Source: Cryobacterium sp. PH31-AA6
GTDB taxonomy: Bacteria > Actinomycetota > Actinomycetes > Actinomycetales > Microbacteriaceae
Length of the DNA stretch: 64,000 nucleotides
Direction: 5' to 3'
Assembly: GCF_030063195.1 (NCBI RefSeq)
Contig: NZ_JASISS010000006.1
Coordinates: forward strand, 85,757 to 149,756
The translations under genes were made by a program, and so were the position numbers. The notes under the pieces were generated by a model. It saw only the letters and a program-made list of their open reading frames with translations. It made no database searches and had not been told where the DNA came from. Every line of letters begins with the position of its first letter. The first letter of the stretch is position 1. Of the stretch, positions 24,127-31,682 are shown piece after piece.

Positions 24127-25797
24127 AGTGTGTTCGGGCGCCGGAGCGGCCAATTGGGAGGATATGAGCAGGTCCGAATGCTTGTCGGCCAGGGCGGACA
24201 CGACCGACTCGAGCGCGGGGTCTTCTCCGCGCGCCAGCCCGGCGTACTCCAGTCGGAGCGAACCGTCCGCCTCCTCGGTGGCCTTCACCCAGACCCGGCG
24301 CCGCGGCACGAACAGGCTGGTCAGCAGGCCGAGCAGGGCGAGCACGGCGAACGAGAGCACCCAGACCTGGGTGGGATCGTGGTGGATGTCGAACGAGGCG
24401 AACCGGAGCACCGAACCGGAGAAATCACCGGTCTTCGCCCCGGGGTGCGCGTCATCGAAGGTGACCGAGCCGAGACCGTTCGGCAGCTGCTGCGTCTCTC
24501 CGGGTTTCAGCTCGATCGATTTCGCGCCGGTCTTGCCTCCGGTGAGCTGGGTCATCTTGTCGGTGTCGAGGGAGTAGACCGAGGTCGGCACGCCCGCATC
24601 GAGACCGAGGTCGCCGGCATAGACATTGAGCGTGAGCAGCGGGTACTGCAGGTCGGGGAACGTGGAATAGAACGCGCCCGTGGTGGCCTCCGCCTGGGTC
24701 GGGTAGAAGAAGCCGATCATTCCGAGTTGTTTCGCCAAACCGTCGGGGACCTTGATCACCCCGAGGGAGGTGAGGTTGGCGTCCTGGGGCAGGAAGGGCA
24801 CGGCGTCAGTGAAGACGACCACTCCGGCCGGGTTCTTCACCGTGACCGTCGGGGCGTAGCCGTTTCCGAGCAGGTACACATCGGTGCCGCCCGTGCGTAT
24901 CGGCCCGTTGACCTTGACCTCGGCCGGCTCGGCGGCCTGCCCCCGGCGGGTGACGCTCACCCCGGCCGTGAAGTCGATCGGCTGGCCGTAGGCCTTGAGG
25001 TTCTGGGTCTCATAGGTGACGGAGAAGTCGTTGAGGGTGAGCTTGTACGGGTCGAGGCTCTCGTCGTTGAAGAAGCGGCCGGGATTGAACGAGTCGTAGG
25101 CGAGGAGGGTGTTCACGAAGGTCTGGCCCTCGACGAGTACCCGCTGCCCGCTGAACCCGAATCCGCTGCCGAATCCGACCGTGATCAGGATGCCGACGAG
25201 GGCGAAGTGGAAGAGCAGGTTGCCGGTCTCGCGCAGGTAGCCGCGTTCGGCCGAGACCGAAAACTCCCGGCCGGTGTCGTAGAGGGCAACCCGGTAACCG
25301 CCGGCCTTGAGTAGCCCGCGGGCGGAGTCCACCGCGGCGGCGGCATCCGTGCCGGCCGGGACGGTGCGCGTCGTGAAGCCGGCCAGGCGGGCCAGGCGGG
25401 CCGGGGTGCGCGGAGGCCGGGCCCGCAGCGCCAGGTAGTGGTGCTTCGTGCGCGGGATGACGCAGCCGATCAGGGAGATGAACAGCAGGAGGTAGATCGC
25501 CGAGAACCAGGCGGAGGAGTACACGTCGAAGGCCTGGATCTTGTCGAGCGCCGGGGCCAGGTCGGGGTTGTCCGTGAAGTACTGGGTGACCCCGTTCGGG
25601 TCGGAGCTGCGCTGCGGCACCAGGGAACCCGGTACGGCGGCTACGGCGAGCAGCAGCAGGAGGAAGAGCGCCGTACGCATATTCGTCAGCTGACGCCAGA
25701 CCCAGCGCAGCCAGCCGACCAGGCCGAGGGTCGGCTGGGTGATGGCGCCATCGCTGTGCGGTGCCGGGGAATCGTAATGGTCAGATGGGCGTGACAA
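24124..25797 (-). CDS. resB: Cytochrome c biogenesis protein ResB
   Basis: The 557-residue protein has the ResB layout: N-terminal transmembrane helices (RTALFLLLLLAVAAVPGSLVPQ and YLLLFISLIGC), a third helix around NLLFHFALVGILITVGFG, a large extracytoplasmic domain, and a last helix near the C-terminus (VWVLSFAVLALLGLL). With CcsB it delivers and ligates haem to cytochrome c. TTG 25797 is the assigned start; AAGGAG lies 12 bases upstream and the start overlaps the ccdA end by 17 bases. No nearer upstream in-frame start fits better, so the N-terminus is uncertain by some residues. Confidence 0.9.
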   Translation of the reverse strand: MSRPSDHYDSPAPHSDGAITQPTLGLVGWLRWVWRQLTNMRTALFLLLLLAVAAVPGSLVPQRSSDPNGVTQYFTDNPDLAPALDKIQAFDVYSSAWFSAIYLLLFISLIGCVIPRTKHHYLALRARPPRTPARLARLAGFTTRTVPAGTDAAAAVDSARGLLKAGGYRVALYDTGREFSVSAERGYLRETGNLLFHFALVGILITVGFGSGFGFSGQRVLVEGQTFVNTLLAYDSFNPGRFFNDESLDPYKLTLNDFSVTYETQNLKAYGQPIDFTAGVSVTRRGQAAEPAEVKVNGPIRTGGTDVYLLGNGYAPTVTVKNPAGVVVFTDAVPFLPQDANLTSLGVIKVPDGLAKQLGMIGFFYPTQAEATTGAFYSTFPDLQYPLLTLNVYAGDLGLDAGVPTSVYSLDTDKMTQLTGGKTGAKSIELKPGETQQLPNGLGSVTFDDAHPGAKTGDFSGSVLRFASFDIHHDPTQVWVLSFAVLALLGLLTSLFVPRRRVWVKATEEADGSLRLEYAGLARGEDPALESVVSALADKHSDLLISSQLAAPAPEHT

Positions 25798-26542
25798 AGC
25801 TGCCGATCACTCCTTGCAGGTCGAGGAGCCAGACATTCCAGACCCCGGTCACCATGAGCGTACCGATGAGAATGAGGAGCACGCCTCCCAACAGGTTGAT
25901 CACGCGGACGTGCCGTTTCAGGAACGAGACGGCACCGGTCATCCAGTTGAGGCCGAGCGCGATCAGCAGGAACGGGATGCCGAGCCCGAGCGCGTAGAAC
26001 AACGCGAGCAGGCCGCCCAGCCAGGGTGACCCCGTGGTCAGGCTGAGCGAATTGATCGCGGTCAGCGTGGGCCCGGTGCACGGCGTCCAGCCGACGGCGA
26101 AGACGGCTCCCAGCAGGGGCGCCCCGGCGAGGCCCATCCGGGGACGCCACGATGACTTGACACTGCGCTGCGCGAACCTGAACTGGCCGACGAACACCAG
26201 ACCCAAGAGGATGACGACGACCCCGGCAATCCGGGTGACCAGGTCGCGGTACTGGTTGAGCCAGAAACCGGCGAAGCCGAAGACGACACCGGTGAGCACG
26301 AAGACGACCGTGAAACCCAGCACAAACAGGCCCACGCCCACCAGCAGCCGACTCTGTCCACGCCGGTCGCCGCGGCGGGCGGTCGAGCGACCGTCGGTGA
26401 AGCCGCCGATGTAGGCCAGGTAACCGGGCACGAGCGGCAGTATGCACGGCGAGGCGAATGAGACGAGGCCGGCGAGCACGGCAATCGGGATGGCAAACAG
26501 AAGCTGGCCGCTGAAGACGATCTCACCGAACGGATTGCCCAC
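25781..26542 (-). CDS. ccdA: Cytochrome c biogenesis protein CcdA (thiol transporter)
   Basis: The 253-residue membrane protein has six transmembrane helices and the two redox cysteines of the family, in FASPCILPLVPG and GWTPCTGPTL. It carries reducing power from cytosolic thioredoxin to the outer face, where the TlpA protein encoded upstream keeps apocytochrome CxxCH cysteines reduced. GTG 26542 lies three bases from the tlpA stop, so the genes are one operon; the frame stays open far upstream but that part overlaps other genes. Confidence 0.93.
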   Translation of the reverse strand: MGNPFGEIVFSGQLLFAIPIAVLAGLVSFASPCILPLVPGYLAYIGGFTDGRSTARRGDRRGQSRLLVGVGLFVLGFTVVFVLTGVVFGFAGFWLNQYRDLVTRIAGVVVILLGLVFVGQFRFAQRSVKSSWRPRMGLAGAPLLGAVFAVGWTPCTGPTLTAINSLSLTTGSPWLGGLLALFYALGLGIPFLLIALGLNWMTGAVSFLKRHVRVINLLGGVLLILIGTLMVTGVWNVWLLDLQGVIGSFVTPI

Positions 26543-26544
26543 GC

Positions 26545-27141
26545 CTAAGGCCGCTCGGCGATCGTATCGGAGACGATGGTGCGCAGGATCGACTGCGACG
26601 TCAGCGCGCCCAGGATCCGTGCGGCGACCCGCCCGGACTTGTCGAGCACCAGTGTCGTGGGCACGGCGTTGGGCGGGATGCTGCCGCTGAAGGCGAGCTG
26701 CATGGCCCCGGTGTCGACATCCATCACCGACGGATAGGTGATGCCGTAACTGTTTTCGAACGCGTTGGCGTTCGCCGCCTGGTCGCGCACATTGACCCCC
26801 AGCCAGACGGCGCCCTTGCCGGTGAAGTCCTCGCTCAGCTGGCGTAGCGCGGGTGCCTCCGCCCGGCATGGCGCGCAGCTGGCGTACCAGAAGTTCACCA
26901 CGACGACCTGACCCGTGTAGTCGGCACTGGAAAGAACCTTCCCACTCCCCGTGGTACCTGACCAGACAACCGGGACGCCGCGTTCCTCGGCCGCGATTTC
27001 GGTCACGCTTCCGTCGCCGGCGATGTAACCCTTGTTGCTGCCCTCGCGGTACTGGGCGGCGAGCTGGTCGGTGCTGCAGCCGGCGAGCAGTGTGGCGACC
27101 AGCACGGTCCCGGCGAGGACCGCGAGCCGTCGGCGCCTCAT
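26545..27141 (-). CDS. TlpA/ResA-family thiol-disulfide oxidoreductase, lipoprotein
   Basis: The 198-residue protein has a lipoprotein signal peptide (MRRRRLAVL, hydrophobic core, lipobox LLAGC at about residues 17-21) and a thioredoxin fold with the active site FWYASCAPCRAE (CAPC). It should act outside the membrane, reducing the haem-binding cysteines of apocytochromes c with electrons from CcdA. ATG 27141 overlaps the histidine phosphatase stop in ATGA and starts the signal peptide correctly, which rules out the longer upstream frame. Confidence 0.93.
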   Translation of the reverse strand: MRRRRLAVLAGTVLVATLLAGCSTDQLAAQYREGSNKGYIAGDGSVTEIAAEERGVPVVWSGTTGSGKVLSSADYTGQVVVVNFWYASCAPCRAEAPALRQLSEDFTGKGAVWLGVNVRDQAANANAFENSYGITYPSVMDVDTGAMQLAFSGSIPPNAVPTTLVLDKSGRVAARILGALTSQSILRTIVSDTIAERP

Positions 27142-27782
27142 ACCGCCCCCACGTCGGTGGCGCCGGCCTGCAGATGAGCGGCCGGGTTCGCGTAGCCGAC
27201 CTCGACGGGGGCGTCTCCGCGCCAGGCCAAGGTCGTGATGCTCGAGAGGTCGCACCGGCGTTTGCGCGGGTCGTGGGCGAGGCGTTCGCCGCCGACCGCG
27301 CGGTGCACCATCCAGATCGGCAGCTGGTGGCTGACCAGGATGACGTCGCCGCCGTCGACGGAGTGGTACGCGTCGTCGATCGCGGCGAGCATCCGTTCCG
27401 CGATGGAGCGGAACGGCTCGCCCCAGCTGGGCCGGAAGGGATTGGCCAGGGCCATCCAGTTGCGGGGGTCGCGGAGGGCGCCATCCGGGCCGCGCAGTCG
27501 TTTGCCCTCGAAGAAGTTGGCCGGTTCGATCAGGCGCGGTTCGATGTCGACGGGCAGGCCGAGGGCCGCGGCGATCGGTGCGGCGGATTCGCGGGTGCGC
27601 TGAAGTGGCGAGGCGATGATGCGCGAGACGGGGCGGGCCCGGGCGACCAGGTCGGCTGCCGCCGCCTCCGCCATCGACAGACCGAGGTCGGAGAGCCCGA
27701 AACCGGGAAGCCGTCCATAAAGAACGCGTTCTGGGTTGAACACCTCACCGTGACGGACAAGATGTACCTGAGTGGCTGCCAC
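27138..27782 (-). CDS. Histidine phosphatase family protein (phosphoglycerate-mutase-like)
   Basis: The 214-residue protein has the catalytic LVRHGEV motif at the N-terminus, the second Arg in SPLQRTRES, and the closing His in ILVSHQLPIW. Family members act as phosphatases or mutases on small phosphorylated metabolites; the substrate is unknown. It is the first gene of the cytochrome c maturation operon (ATGA overlap with the TlpA gene), a linkage common in actinobacteria but not explained. GTG 27782 has TAGACT six bases upstream. Confidence 0.9.
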   Translation of the reverse strand: MAATQVHLVRHGEVFNPERVLYGRLPGFGLSDLGLSMAEAAAADLVARARPVSRIIASPLQRTRESAAPIAAALGLPVDIEPRLIEPANFFEGKRLRGPDGALRDPRNWMALANPFRPSWGEPFRSIAERMLAAIDDAYHSVDGGDVILVSHQLPIWMVHRAVGGERLAHDPRKRRCDLSSITTLAWRGDAPVEVGYANPAAHLQAGATDVGAV

Positions 27783-27788
27783 AAGAAC

Positions 27789-27794
27789 AGTCTA
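27789..27794 (-). promoter_or_regulatory. -10 hexamer for the cytochrome c maturation operon
   Basis: TAGACT on the minus strand, six bases before GTG 27782. It is divergent with the aspS -10 at 27833. Confidence 0.6.
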
Positions 27795-27832
27795 CGGAGG
27801 GCCTGCCCGCGAATTCGCCGAGAGCGAGCCGC

Positions 27833-27838
27833 TAAACT
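27833..27838 (+). promoter_or_regulatory. -10 hexamer for aspS
   Basis: TAAACT, six bases before GTG 27845. Confidence 0.6.
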
Positions 27839-27844
27839 CGCAAA

Positions 27845-29173
27845 GTGACTGCGCGCATACTGATCAAGAACCTGGCCGCCCTCGAGAACGGCACCGTTAC
27901 GGTGTCCGGATGGGTTGATACCGTCCGCGACCAGAAAAAGGTGCAGTTCGTCGTGCTCCGGGATGAGTCCGGTGCGGTGCAGCTGGTGAATCCCCGCAAC
28001 ACGGATGCCGACGGCGTCGTCGTCGCCGACGAGCCGGCCACCACCATCTCGGCTCTCTCCCAGGGCAGCTTCGTCACCGTGACCGGCGAGCTCAAGCACG
28101 ATGAGCGGGTGAAGCTGGGCGGCATCGAGATCAAGCTGGCCACGATGGAGCTCGTCACCGTCGCGATTCCGGAGACCCCGATCGCGGCCGACTCCAGCCT
28201 GGACAAACGGATGGACTGGCGTTTCCTCGACCTGCGTCAGCCGAAGCAGAACCTCATCTTCCGCATCCAGACGACGTTCGAGCACGCGCTCCGCACCTAC
28301 TGGGTCGAGCACGACTTCGTCGAGCTGCACACCCCGAAGCTCATGGCCAGCGCGAGCGAATCCCGCGCCGAGCTGTTCGAGGTGGACTACTTCGAAACCA
28401 AGGCGTACCTGGCGCAGAGCCCCCAGTTCTTCAAGCAGATGGCGCAGTCCGCGGGCTTCGGCAAGGTCTTCGAGGTCGGACCCGCGTTCCGGGCCGACCC
28501 GTCGTTCACCAGCCGCCACGCCACCGAGTTCACCAGTGTCGACGCCGAAATCAGCTGGATCGACAGTCACGAGGACGTCATGCAGCTGCACGAGGAGCTG
28601 CTCGTCGCCGGGTTCGCGGCGGTCAAGGCCAAGCACGGCGACGAGGTGCTCGCCCTGTTCGGTGTCGAGGTGACCGTGCCGAGCCAGCCGTTCCCGCGCA
28701 TCCCCCTGGCCGAGGCCAAGGAGATCGTCAAGAGCCGCGGCTACGAGGTGCCGCGCGATGACGACGACATGGACCCCGAGGGTGAGCGCCAGATCGCCGC
28801 CTACGTGGCCGAGACCTACGGGCACGAATTCGTCTTCCTCACCGACTACGCCGCCAGCATCCGCCCGTTCTACCACATGCGTCCCGAGGGCGACGCGAGC
28901 GTCACCAACAGCTACGACCTCATCTTCAACGGCACGGAGATCTCCACGGGCGCGCAGCGCGAGCACCGCATCGACGTTCTCGTCGAGCAGGCCAAGGAGA
29001 AGGGCCTCGACCCGGAGGAGCTCGGCGGCTACCTCGACTTCTTCCGTTACGGCGTGCCGGCCCACGGCGGGTTCGGAATGGGCCTGGCCCGGGTGCTCAT
29101 GTTGATGCTGCACCAGACCAGCATTCGCGAGGTCACGTTCCTGTTCCGCGGCCCGTCGCGGCTCGAGCCGTAA
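27845..29173 (+). CDS. aspS: Archaeal-type aspartyl-tRNA synthetase (Asp-tRNA(Asn) type)
   Basis: The 442-residue class II synthetase has an N-terminal OB-fold anticodon-binding domain (about 1-110) and a catalytic domain with motif 2 (FRADPSFTSRHATEFTSVD) and motif 3 (GFGMGLARVLM). The roughly 130-residue GAD insertion of ordinary bacterial AspRS (about 590 residues) is missing, so this is the short, archaeal-type enzyme. Such enzymes may be non-discriminating, charging both tRNA-Asp and tRNA-Asn, with correction by GatCAB; this cannot be decided from this sequence. GTG 27845 is set by promoter spacing. A palindromic repeat follows the stop. Confidence 0.92.
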   Translation: MTARILIKNLAALENGTVTVSGWVDTVRDQKKVQFVVLRDESGAVQLVNPRNTDADGVVVADEPATTISALSQGSFVTVTGELKHDERVKLGGIEIKLATMELVTVAIPETPIAADSSLDKRMDWRFLDLRQPKQNLIFRIQTTFEHALRTYWVEHDFVELHTPKLMASASESRAELFEVDYFETKAYLAQSPQFFKQMAQSAGFGKVFEVGPAFRADPSFTSRHATEFTSVDAEISWIDSHEDVMQLHEELLVAGFAAVKAKHGDEVLALFGVEVTVPSQPFPRIPLAEAKEIVKSRGYEVPRDDDDMDPEGERQIAAYVAETYGHEFVFLTDYAASIRPFYHMRPEGDASVTNSYDLIFNGTEISTGAQREHRIDVLVEQAKEKGLDPEELGGYLDFFRYGVPAHGGFGMGLARVLMLMLHQTSIREVTFLFRGPSRLEP

Positions 29174-29183
29174 GCGGCGGGTC

Positions 29184-29275
29184 GGGTCTCGACAGGCTCG
29201 GGTCTCGACAGGGTCGACCACCGCGGGTCCCGGCCACCGGTGGTCGAGCTCGTCGAGACCGAGCCCGAGTCGCGG
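29184..29275. repeat. Palindromic repeat, GGTCTCGAC family
   Basis: GGTCTCGACAGGGTCGACCACCG (29201-29223; shown here by its first and last bases only as a motif) pairs with an arm at 29237-29260. An extra GGGTCTCGACAGGCTC copy sits before the left arm. Elements of this GTCTCGACNNGCTCGACCAC type are dispersed in Microbacteriaceae genomes. It lies between convergent aspS and the Dabb gene. Confidence 0.75.
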
Positions 29276-29578
29276 TTACGGGACGAGGATGTCCACGGCC
29301 ATCCGGTCGGAGACGACCGACCGGATGAAGGTGCCCGCCGCCTGGTGCGACGGGTGCACCTGGTAGCGGGAGACCGCGGCCAGGTCGTCGAAGTCGGCGA
29401 TCAAAACGACGTCCCAATTGTCCCCGCCCAGCACATCCGCGCCCACGCGCAGCGCACGGATCTCCGCCACGACCCCGACGAGGGCTTCGAGCCGCGACGC
29501 GATCCCGGCCGCGGCCGCGGCCTTCTCGGCCGGGTCGGTCGCGCTGAGCCGCCATGACACGACGTGCCGGATACTCAT
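29276..29578 (-). CDS. Dabb (stress-responsive A/B barrel) family protein
   Basis: The 100-residue protein has the Dabb pattern: HVVSWRL first strand, a helix with repeated Ala, then WDVVLIADFDDLAAVSRYQVHPSHQA, which is the most conserved part of the family. Such proteins form dimeric ferredoxin-like barrels; some are polyketide cyclases or stress proteins, others have no known activity. Its start overlaps the end of the glutaredoxin-like gene by four bases, so both are one operon. No catalytic residues can be assigned. Confidence 0.88.
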   Translation of the reverse strand: MSIRHVVSWRLSATDPAEKAAAAAGIASRLEALVGVVAEIRALRVGADVLGGDNWDVVLIADFDDLAAVSRYQVHPSHQAAGTFIRSVVSDRMAVDILVP

Positions 29579-29844
29579 CGCACGGCCAGGAGCGCCGTGC
29601 GCAGCCGCAGCGGGTCAATCCGCCAGTAGTTGTGCACCTTGCCGTTGATCAGCAGCACGGGGATGTCCTCGACGTACAGGGCGTTCAACTCGGCGTCTTC
29701 GAGGATCGATCGTTCCTCGAGCACGATCGCCGGTGCCGCGGGGTTGTCGGCGAGCTTCGTGATGACGCTGTCGACCAGCTCCCGCGCGTCGTCGCAGAGG
29801 TGACATCCGGGCTTGCCGATCAGGGTGAGGAGTGCGGTGGCCAT
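29575..29844 (-). CDS. Glutaredoxin-like protein (DUF836 type)
   Basis: The 89-residue protein has a thioredoxin fold with the redox pair C14 and C17 in KPGCHLCDDAR and the cis-Pro loop VEDIPVLLINGK. It is a member of the short glutaredoxin-like DUF836 group, which probably reduces disulfides in the cytosol with mycothiol or another thiol. ATG 29844 has TAGGCT six bases upstream. It is followed, with a four-base overlap, by the Dabb gene. Confidence 0.9.
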   Translation of the reverse strand: MATALLTLIGKPGCHLCDDARELVDSVITKLADNPAAPAIVLEERSILEDAELNALYVEDIPVLLINGKVHNYWRIDPLRLRTALLAVR

Positions 29845-29850
29845 TACTCC

Positions 29851-29856
29851 AGCCTA
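29851..29856 (-). promoter_or_regulatory. -10 hexamer for the glutaredoxin-Dabb transcript
   Basis: TAGGCT on the minus strand, six bases before ATG 29844. Confidence 0.55.
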
Positions 29857-29883
29857 TGCTGGCTCGGCCGGTGCCCGCGCAAC

Positions 29884-29889
29884 TAGACT
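29884..29889 (+). promoter_or_regulatory. -10 hexamer for the HAD-IB gene
   Basis: TAGACT, nine bases before ATG 29899; the transcript would have a leader of only a few bases. Confidence 0.45.
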
Positions 29890-29898
29890 CAGGCGCAG

Positions 29899-30621
29899 AT
29901 GTCTGAAGCCAACGCCGCCCGCTCGATCGCATTCTTCGATGTGGACAATACCCTCATCCGCGGCGCGAGCCTGTACCACCTCGGCGTCGGCGCCTGGCGC
30001 CGCCGCATGGTCACCGGGCGCGACATCGGCTCGTTCGCGTGGAAGCAGGCGCGGTTCATCGCGGTGGGCGAGAACAAGGTGCACCTGGCGAGCGTGCGGG
30101 AGCGGGCACTCGAGGTCGTCGTCGGCCACAACCGAGCCGACCTCGTCGACCTCAGTCGGGAGGTCTTCGACGCGCGGCTCATCCGCCTGCTCTGGCCGGA
30201 GACCGTCGCGGTCGCCCGGACCCACCTCGAGGCAGGGCGCGAGGTCTGGCTGGTCACAGCCACGGCCCAGGAGGTCGCCGACGTCATCGCCGAGCGGCTC
30301 GGGTTCACCGGCGCCCTCGGAACGGTGTTGGAGACCGTCGAGGGAGTCTTCACGGGTCGACTGATCGACGGCGTCTGCCATGGCGACCAGAAGGCGGCGG
30401 CCGCCAGAAGGCAGGCCACCCGGAGCGAAGCCGACCTGGCGGACTGCTGGGCCTACTCCGATTCACACAACGACATTCCGCTGCTCGACCTCGTGGGTAA
30501 CCCCGTGGTCGTGAATCCGGATGCGACGCTCCGCCGCTACGCGACGGCGCGGCACTGGCCGATCATGCTCCTCAAGCGGGGCAGCATCACGGCGGCAGCG
30601 CGGGCAAGCAAAAAGCGCTAG
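29899..30621 (+). CDS. HAD-IB family hydrolase (SerB-like phosphatase)
   Basis: The 240-residue protein has HAD motif I FFDVDNTLIRG (nucleophile Asp and general acid two residues on), motif II in VTATAQEV, the motif III Lys around GDQKAAA, and motif IV YSDSHNDIPLL. The insertion pattern fits subfamily IB, whose members include phosphoserine phosphatase and lipid-linked phosphatases. The substrate is unknown. Its TAG stop is part of the terminator hairpin of the convergent ribosomal protein gene. Confidence 0.88.
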   Translation: MSEANAARSIAFFDVDNTLIRGASLYHLGVGAWRRRMVTGRDIGSFAWKQARFIAVGENKVHLASVRERALEVVVGHNRADLVDLSREVFDARLIRLLWPETVAVARTHLEAGREVWLVTATAQEVADVIAERLGFTGALGTVLETVEGVFTGRLIDGVCHGDQKAAAARRQATRSEADLADCWAYSDSHNDIPLLDLVGNPVVVNPDATLRRYATARHWPIMLLKRGSITAAARASKKR

Positions 30622-30641
30622 ATCCGGAAGACCTAGCGCTT
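30608..30641 (-). terminator. Rho-independent terminator for the bS22 gene
   Basis: AAGCGCTAG (30613-30621) pairs with CTAGCGCTT (30633-30641); on the minus strand the stem is followed by TTTTT. It overlaps the last codons of the HAD gene on the other strand. Confidence 0.8.
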
Positions 30642-30679
30642 GCGCCCATGGAACGTTCCGAACCTGACGGTTCAGAACA

Positions 30680-30696
30680 GACGGTTCAGAACCGTC
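30680..30696 (-). terminator. Small hairpin directly after the bS22 stop
   Basis: GACGGTT and AACCGTC (seven base pairs, three-base loop) abut the stop codon. A direct repeat of ACGGTTCAGAAC covers the same area. It is probably an mRNA-end structure ahead of the main terminator. Confidence 0.4.
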
Positions 30697-30795
30697 TTAC
30701 TTCTTATTGCGACGCTGGTGACGAGTCTTCCGAAGCAGCTTGCGGTGCTTCTTCTTCGCCATACGCTTGCGTCGCTTCTTAATTACAGAACCCAC
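30697..30795 (-). CDS. Ribosomal protein bS22 (AURKAIP1/COX24-type, 32 residues)
   Basis: This tiny gene encodes 32 residues, 19 of them Lys or Arg, starting MGSVIKKRRKRMAKKKHRK and ending in RRNKK. It matches the actinobacterial small-subunit protein known as bS22, which is related to mitochondrial AURKAIP1 and was found in mycobacterial ribosome structures. It binds 16S rRNA near the decoding and bridge region. GTG 30795 is preceded by GAGG at six bases' distance. It is transcribed alone and followed by a terminator. It is easily missed by automatic gene calling. Confidence 0.93.
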   Translation of the reverse strand: MGSVIKKRRKRMAKKKHRKLLRKTRHQRRNKK

Positions 30796-30819
30796 ACGGA
30801 CCTCACAAGATTTGGTTTC

Positions 30820-30836
30820 GCCGCGAGACTCGCGGC
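30820..30836 (-). promoter_or_regulatory. Leader hairpin upstream of bS22
   Basis: GCCGCG (30820-30825) pairs with CGCGGC (30831-30836), extended by TTTCG and CGAAA with a bulge. It lies between a likely TAGAAT -10 (minus strand, 30855-30860) and the start codon. Confidence 0.4.
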
Positions 30837-30876
30837 CGACACGAAAACACCATTCTACCGGAAAAAGTATGGACTC

Positions 30877-31071
30877 TTACGCGGTGTCCGCGATCGGACG
30901 CTGAATCACCGCGGAAACGGCCGCCTCCGGCACCCGGAACGACCGGCCGAACCGGATCGCCGGCAGTTCCCCGGAGTGCACGAGTCGGTAGACGGTCATC
31001 TTGGAGACGCGCATCATCTCCGCCACTTCGGCGACCGTTAAAAAGCGAACATCAGACAGATCCTGTGGCAT
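30877..31071 (-). CDS. BldC-like excisionase-family DNA-binding protein
   Basis: The 64-residue protein is a single MerR-like winged helix: FLTVAEVAEMMRVSKMTVYRLVHSGELPAIRFGRSFRVPE. It matches the BldC family, a small developmental regulator conserved in actinobacteria including non-sporulating ones, where it binds cooperatively to direct repeats. Despite the excisionase label, there is no phage context. ATG 31071 is clear because AAGGAGG lies seven bases upstream, so the ten extra upstream codons are not used. It lies downstream of the ArsR regulator on the same strand. Confidence 0.92.
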   Translation of the reverse strand: MPQDLSDVRFLTVAEVAEMMRVSKMTVYRLVHSGELPAIRFGRSFRVPEAAVSAVIQRPIADTA

Positions 31072-31161
31072 TCGGGTGCCTCCTTGCGATCTATGAAACA
31101 CCTGAGACGGATGTGACTCAAGTGCTAAATGAAAACATTAGAGGCAAGGTCGAACGAGCGT

Positions 31162-31608
31162 CTAGTCGTTTTTGCGCCAGATCCGCGGCTTGGCATCCTT
31201 CACGGCATGCGCCATCTGAAATGACGTGTCGGCGAAGGCCTTTCCGATGGCCGCGGCGAACGCCCGCTGCTCTTGCTTGAGGCCCTCGGTCTCCGCGGCG
31301 ATCTCGTCGGCTGAGGCATCGAAATCGACGCTGAGGAACGGGATCAGCCAGTCCTCGATCTCCTCCAGGGGCGCATAGTCCAGGTGGTAGTAACGGTGCT
31401 GTCCAGCCTCGCGCACGCCGACCAGACCGGCCTCGCGCAGCACCTTGAGGTGCTTGGAGACGGTTGGCTGGCTCAGCCCCAGTTTGTCGACGATGTCAGA
31501 CACGCTGAGCTCGCCGCCAGCCGTGTTCGACTGGTTGTATCGCTCAAGGAGAATGCGTAAGATTTCGCGTCGGGTCGAGTCCGCCACCACGCCGAAGATG
31601 TCTGCCAT
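31162..31608 (-). CDS. ArsR family winged-helix transcriptional regulator
   Basis: The 148-residue protein starts with a typical ArsR domain (ADSTRREILRILLER, then VSDIVDKLGLSQPTVSKHLKVLREAGLV, residues about 10-75) and has a C-terminal helical extension. No Cys clusters are present, so the common metal-sensing sites are missing and the signal is unknown. ATG 31608 has TAGCCT six bases upstream. It is divergent from the potassium transporter genes, which could be its targets, but nothing in the sequence proves this. Confidence 0.9.
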   Translation of the reverse strand: MADIFGVVADSTRREILRILLERYNQSNTAGGELSVSDIVDKLGLSQPTVSKHLKVLREAGLVGVREAGQHRYYHLDYAPLEEIEDWLIPFLSVDFDASADEIAAETEGLKQEQRAFAAAIGKAFADTSFQMAHAVKDAKPRIWRKND

Positions 31609-31614
31609 GCCCCA

Positions 31615-31620
31615 AGGCTA
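31615..31620 (-). promoter_or_regulatory. -10 hexamer for the ArsR gene
   Basis: TAGCCT on the minus strand, six bases before ATG 31608. Confidence 0.55.
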
Positions 31621-31682
31621 GTCATTCCCGGTGGGGGATACCATGGCGACGGGGCGTCGGCCCCGATCAGCCCGGAGGATTC

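Noticed and set aside
23503..25314. 603-codon plus-strand open frame opposite ccsB and resB
   Set aside because: It gives a Glu/Arg/Gly-rich product without domains, antisense to well-recognised membrane proteins.
30877..31071. Phage or integrative element excisionase
   Set aside because: No integrase, attachment site or phage gene is nearby; the protein fits the chromosomal BldC family.
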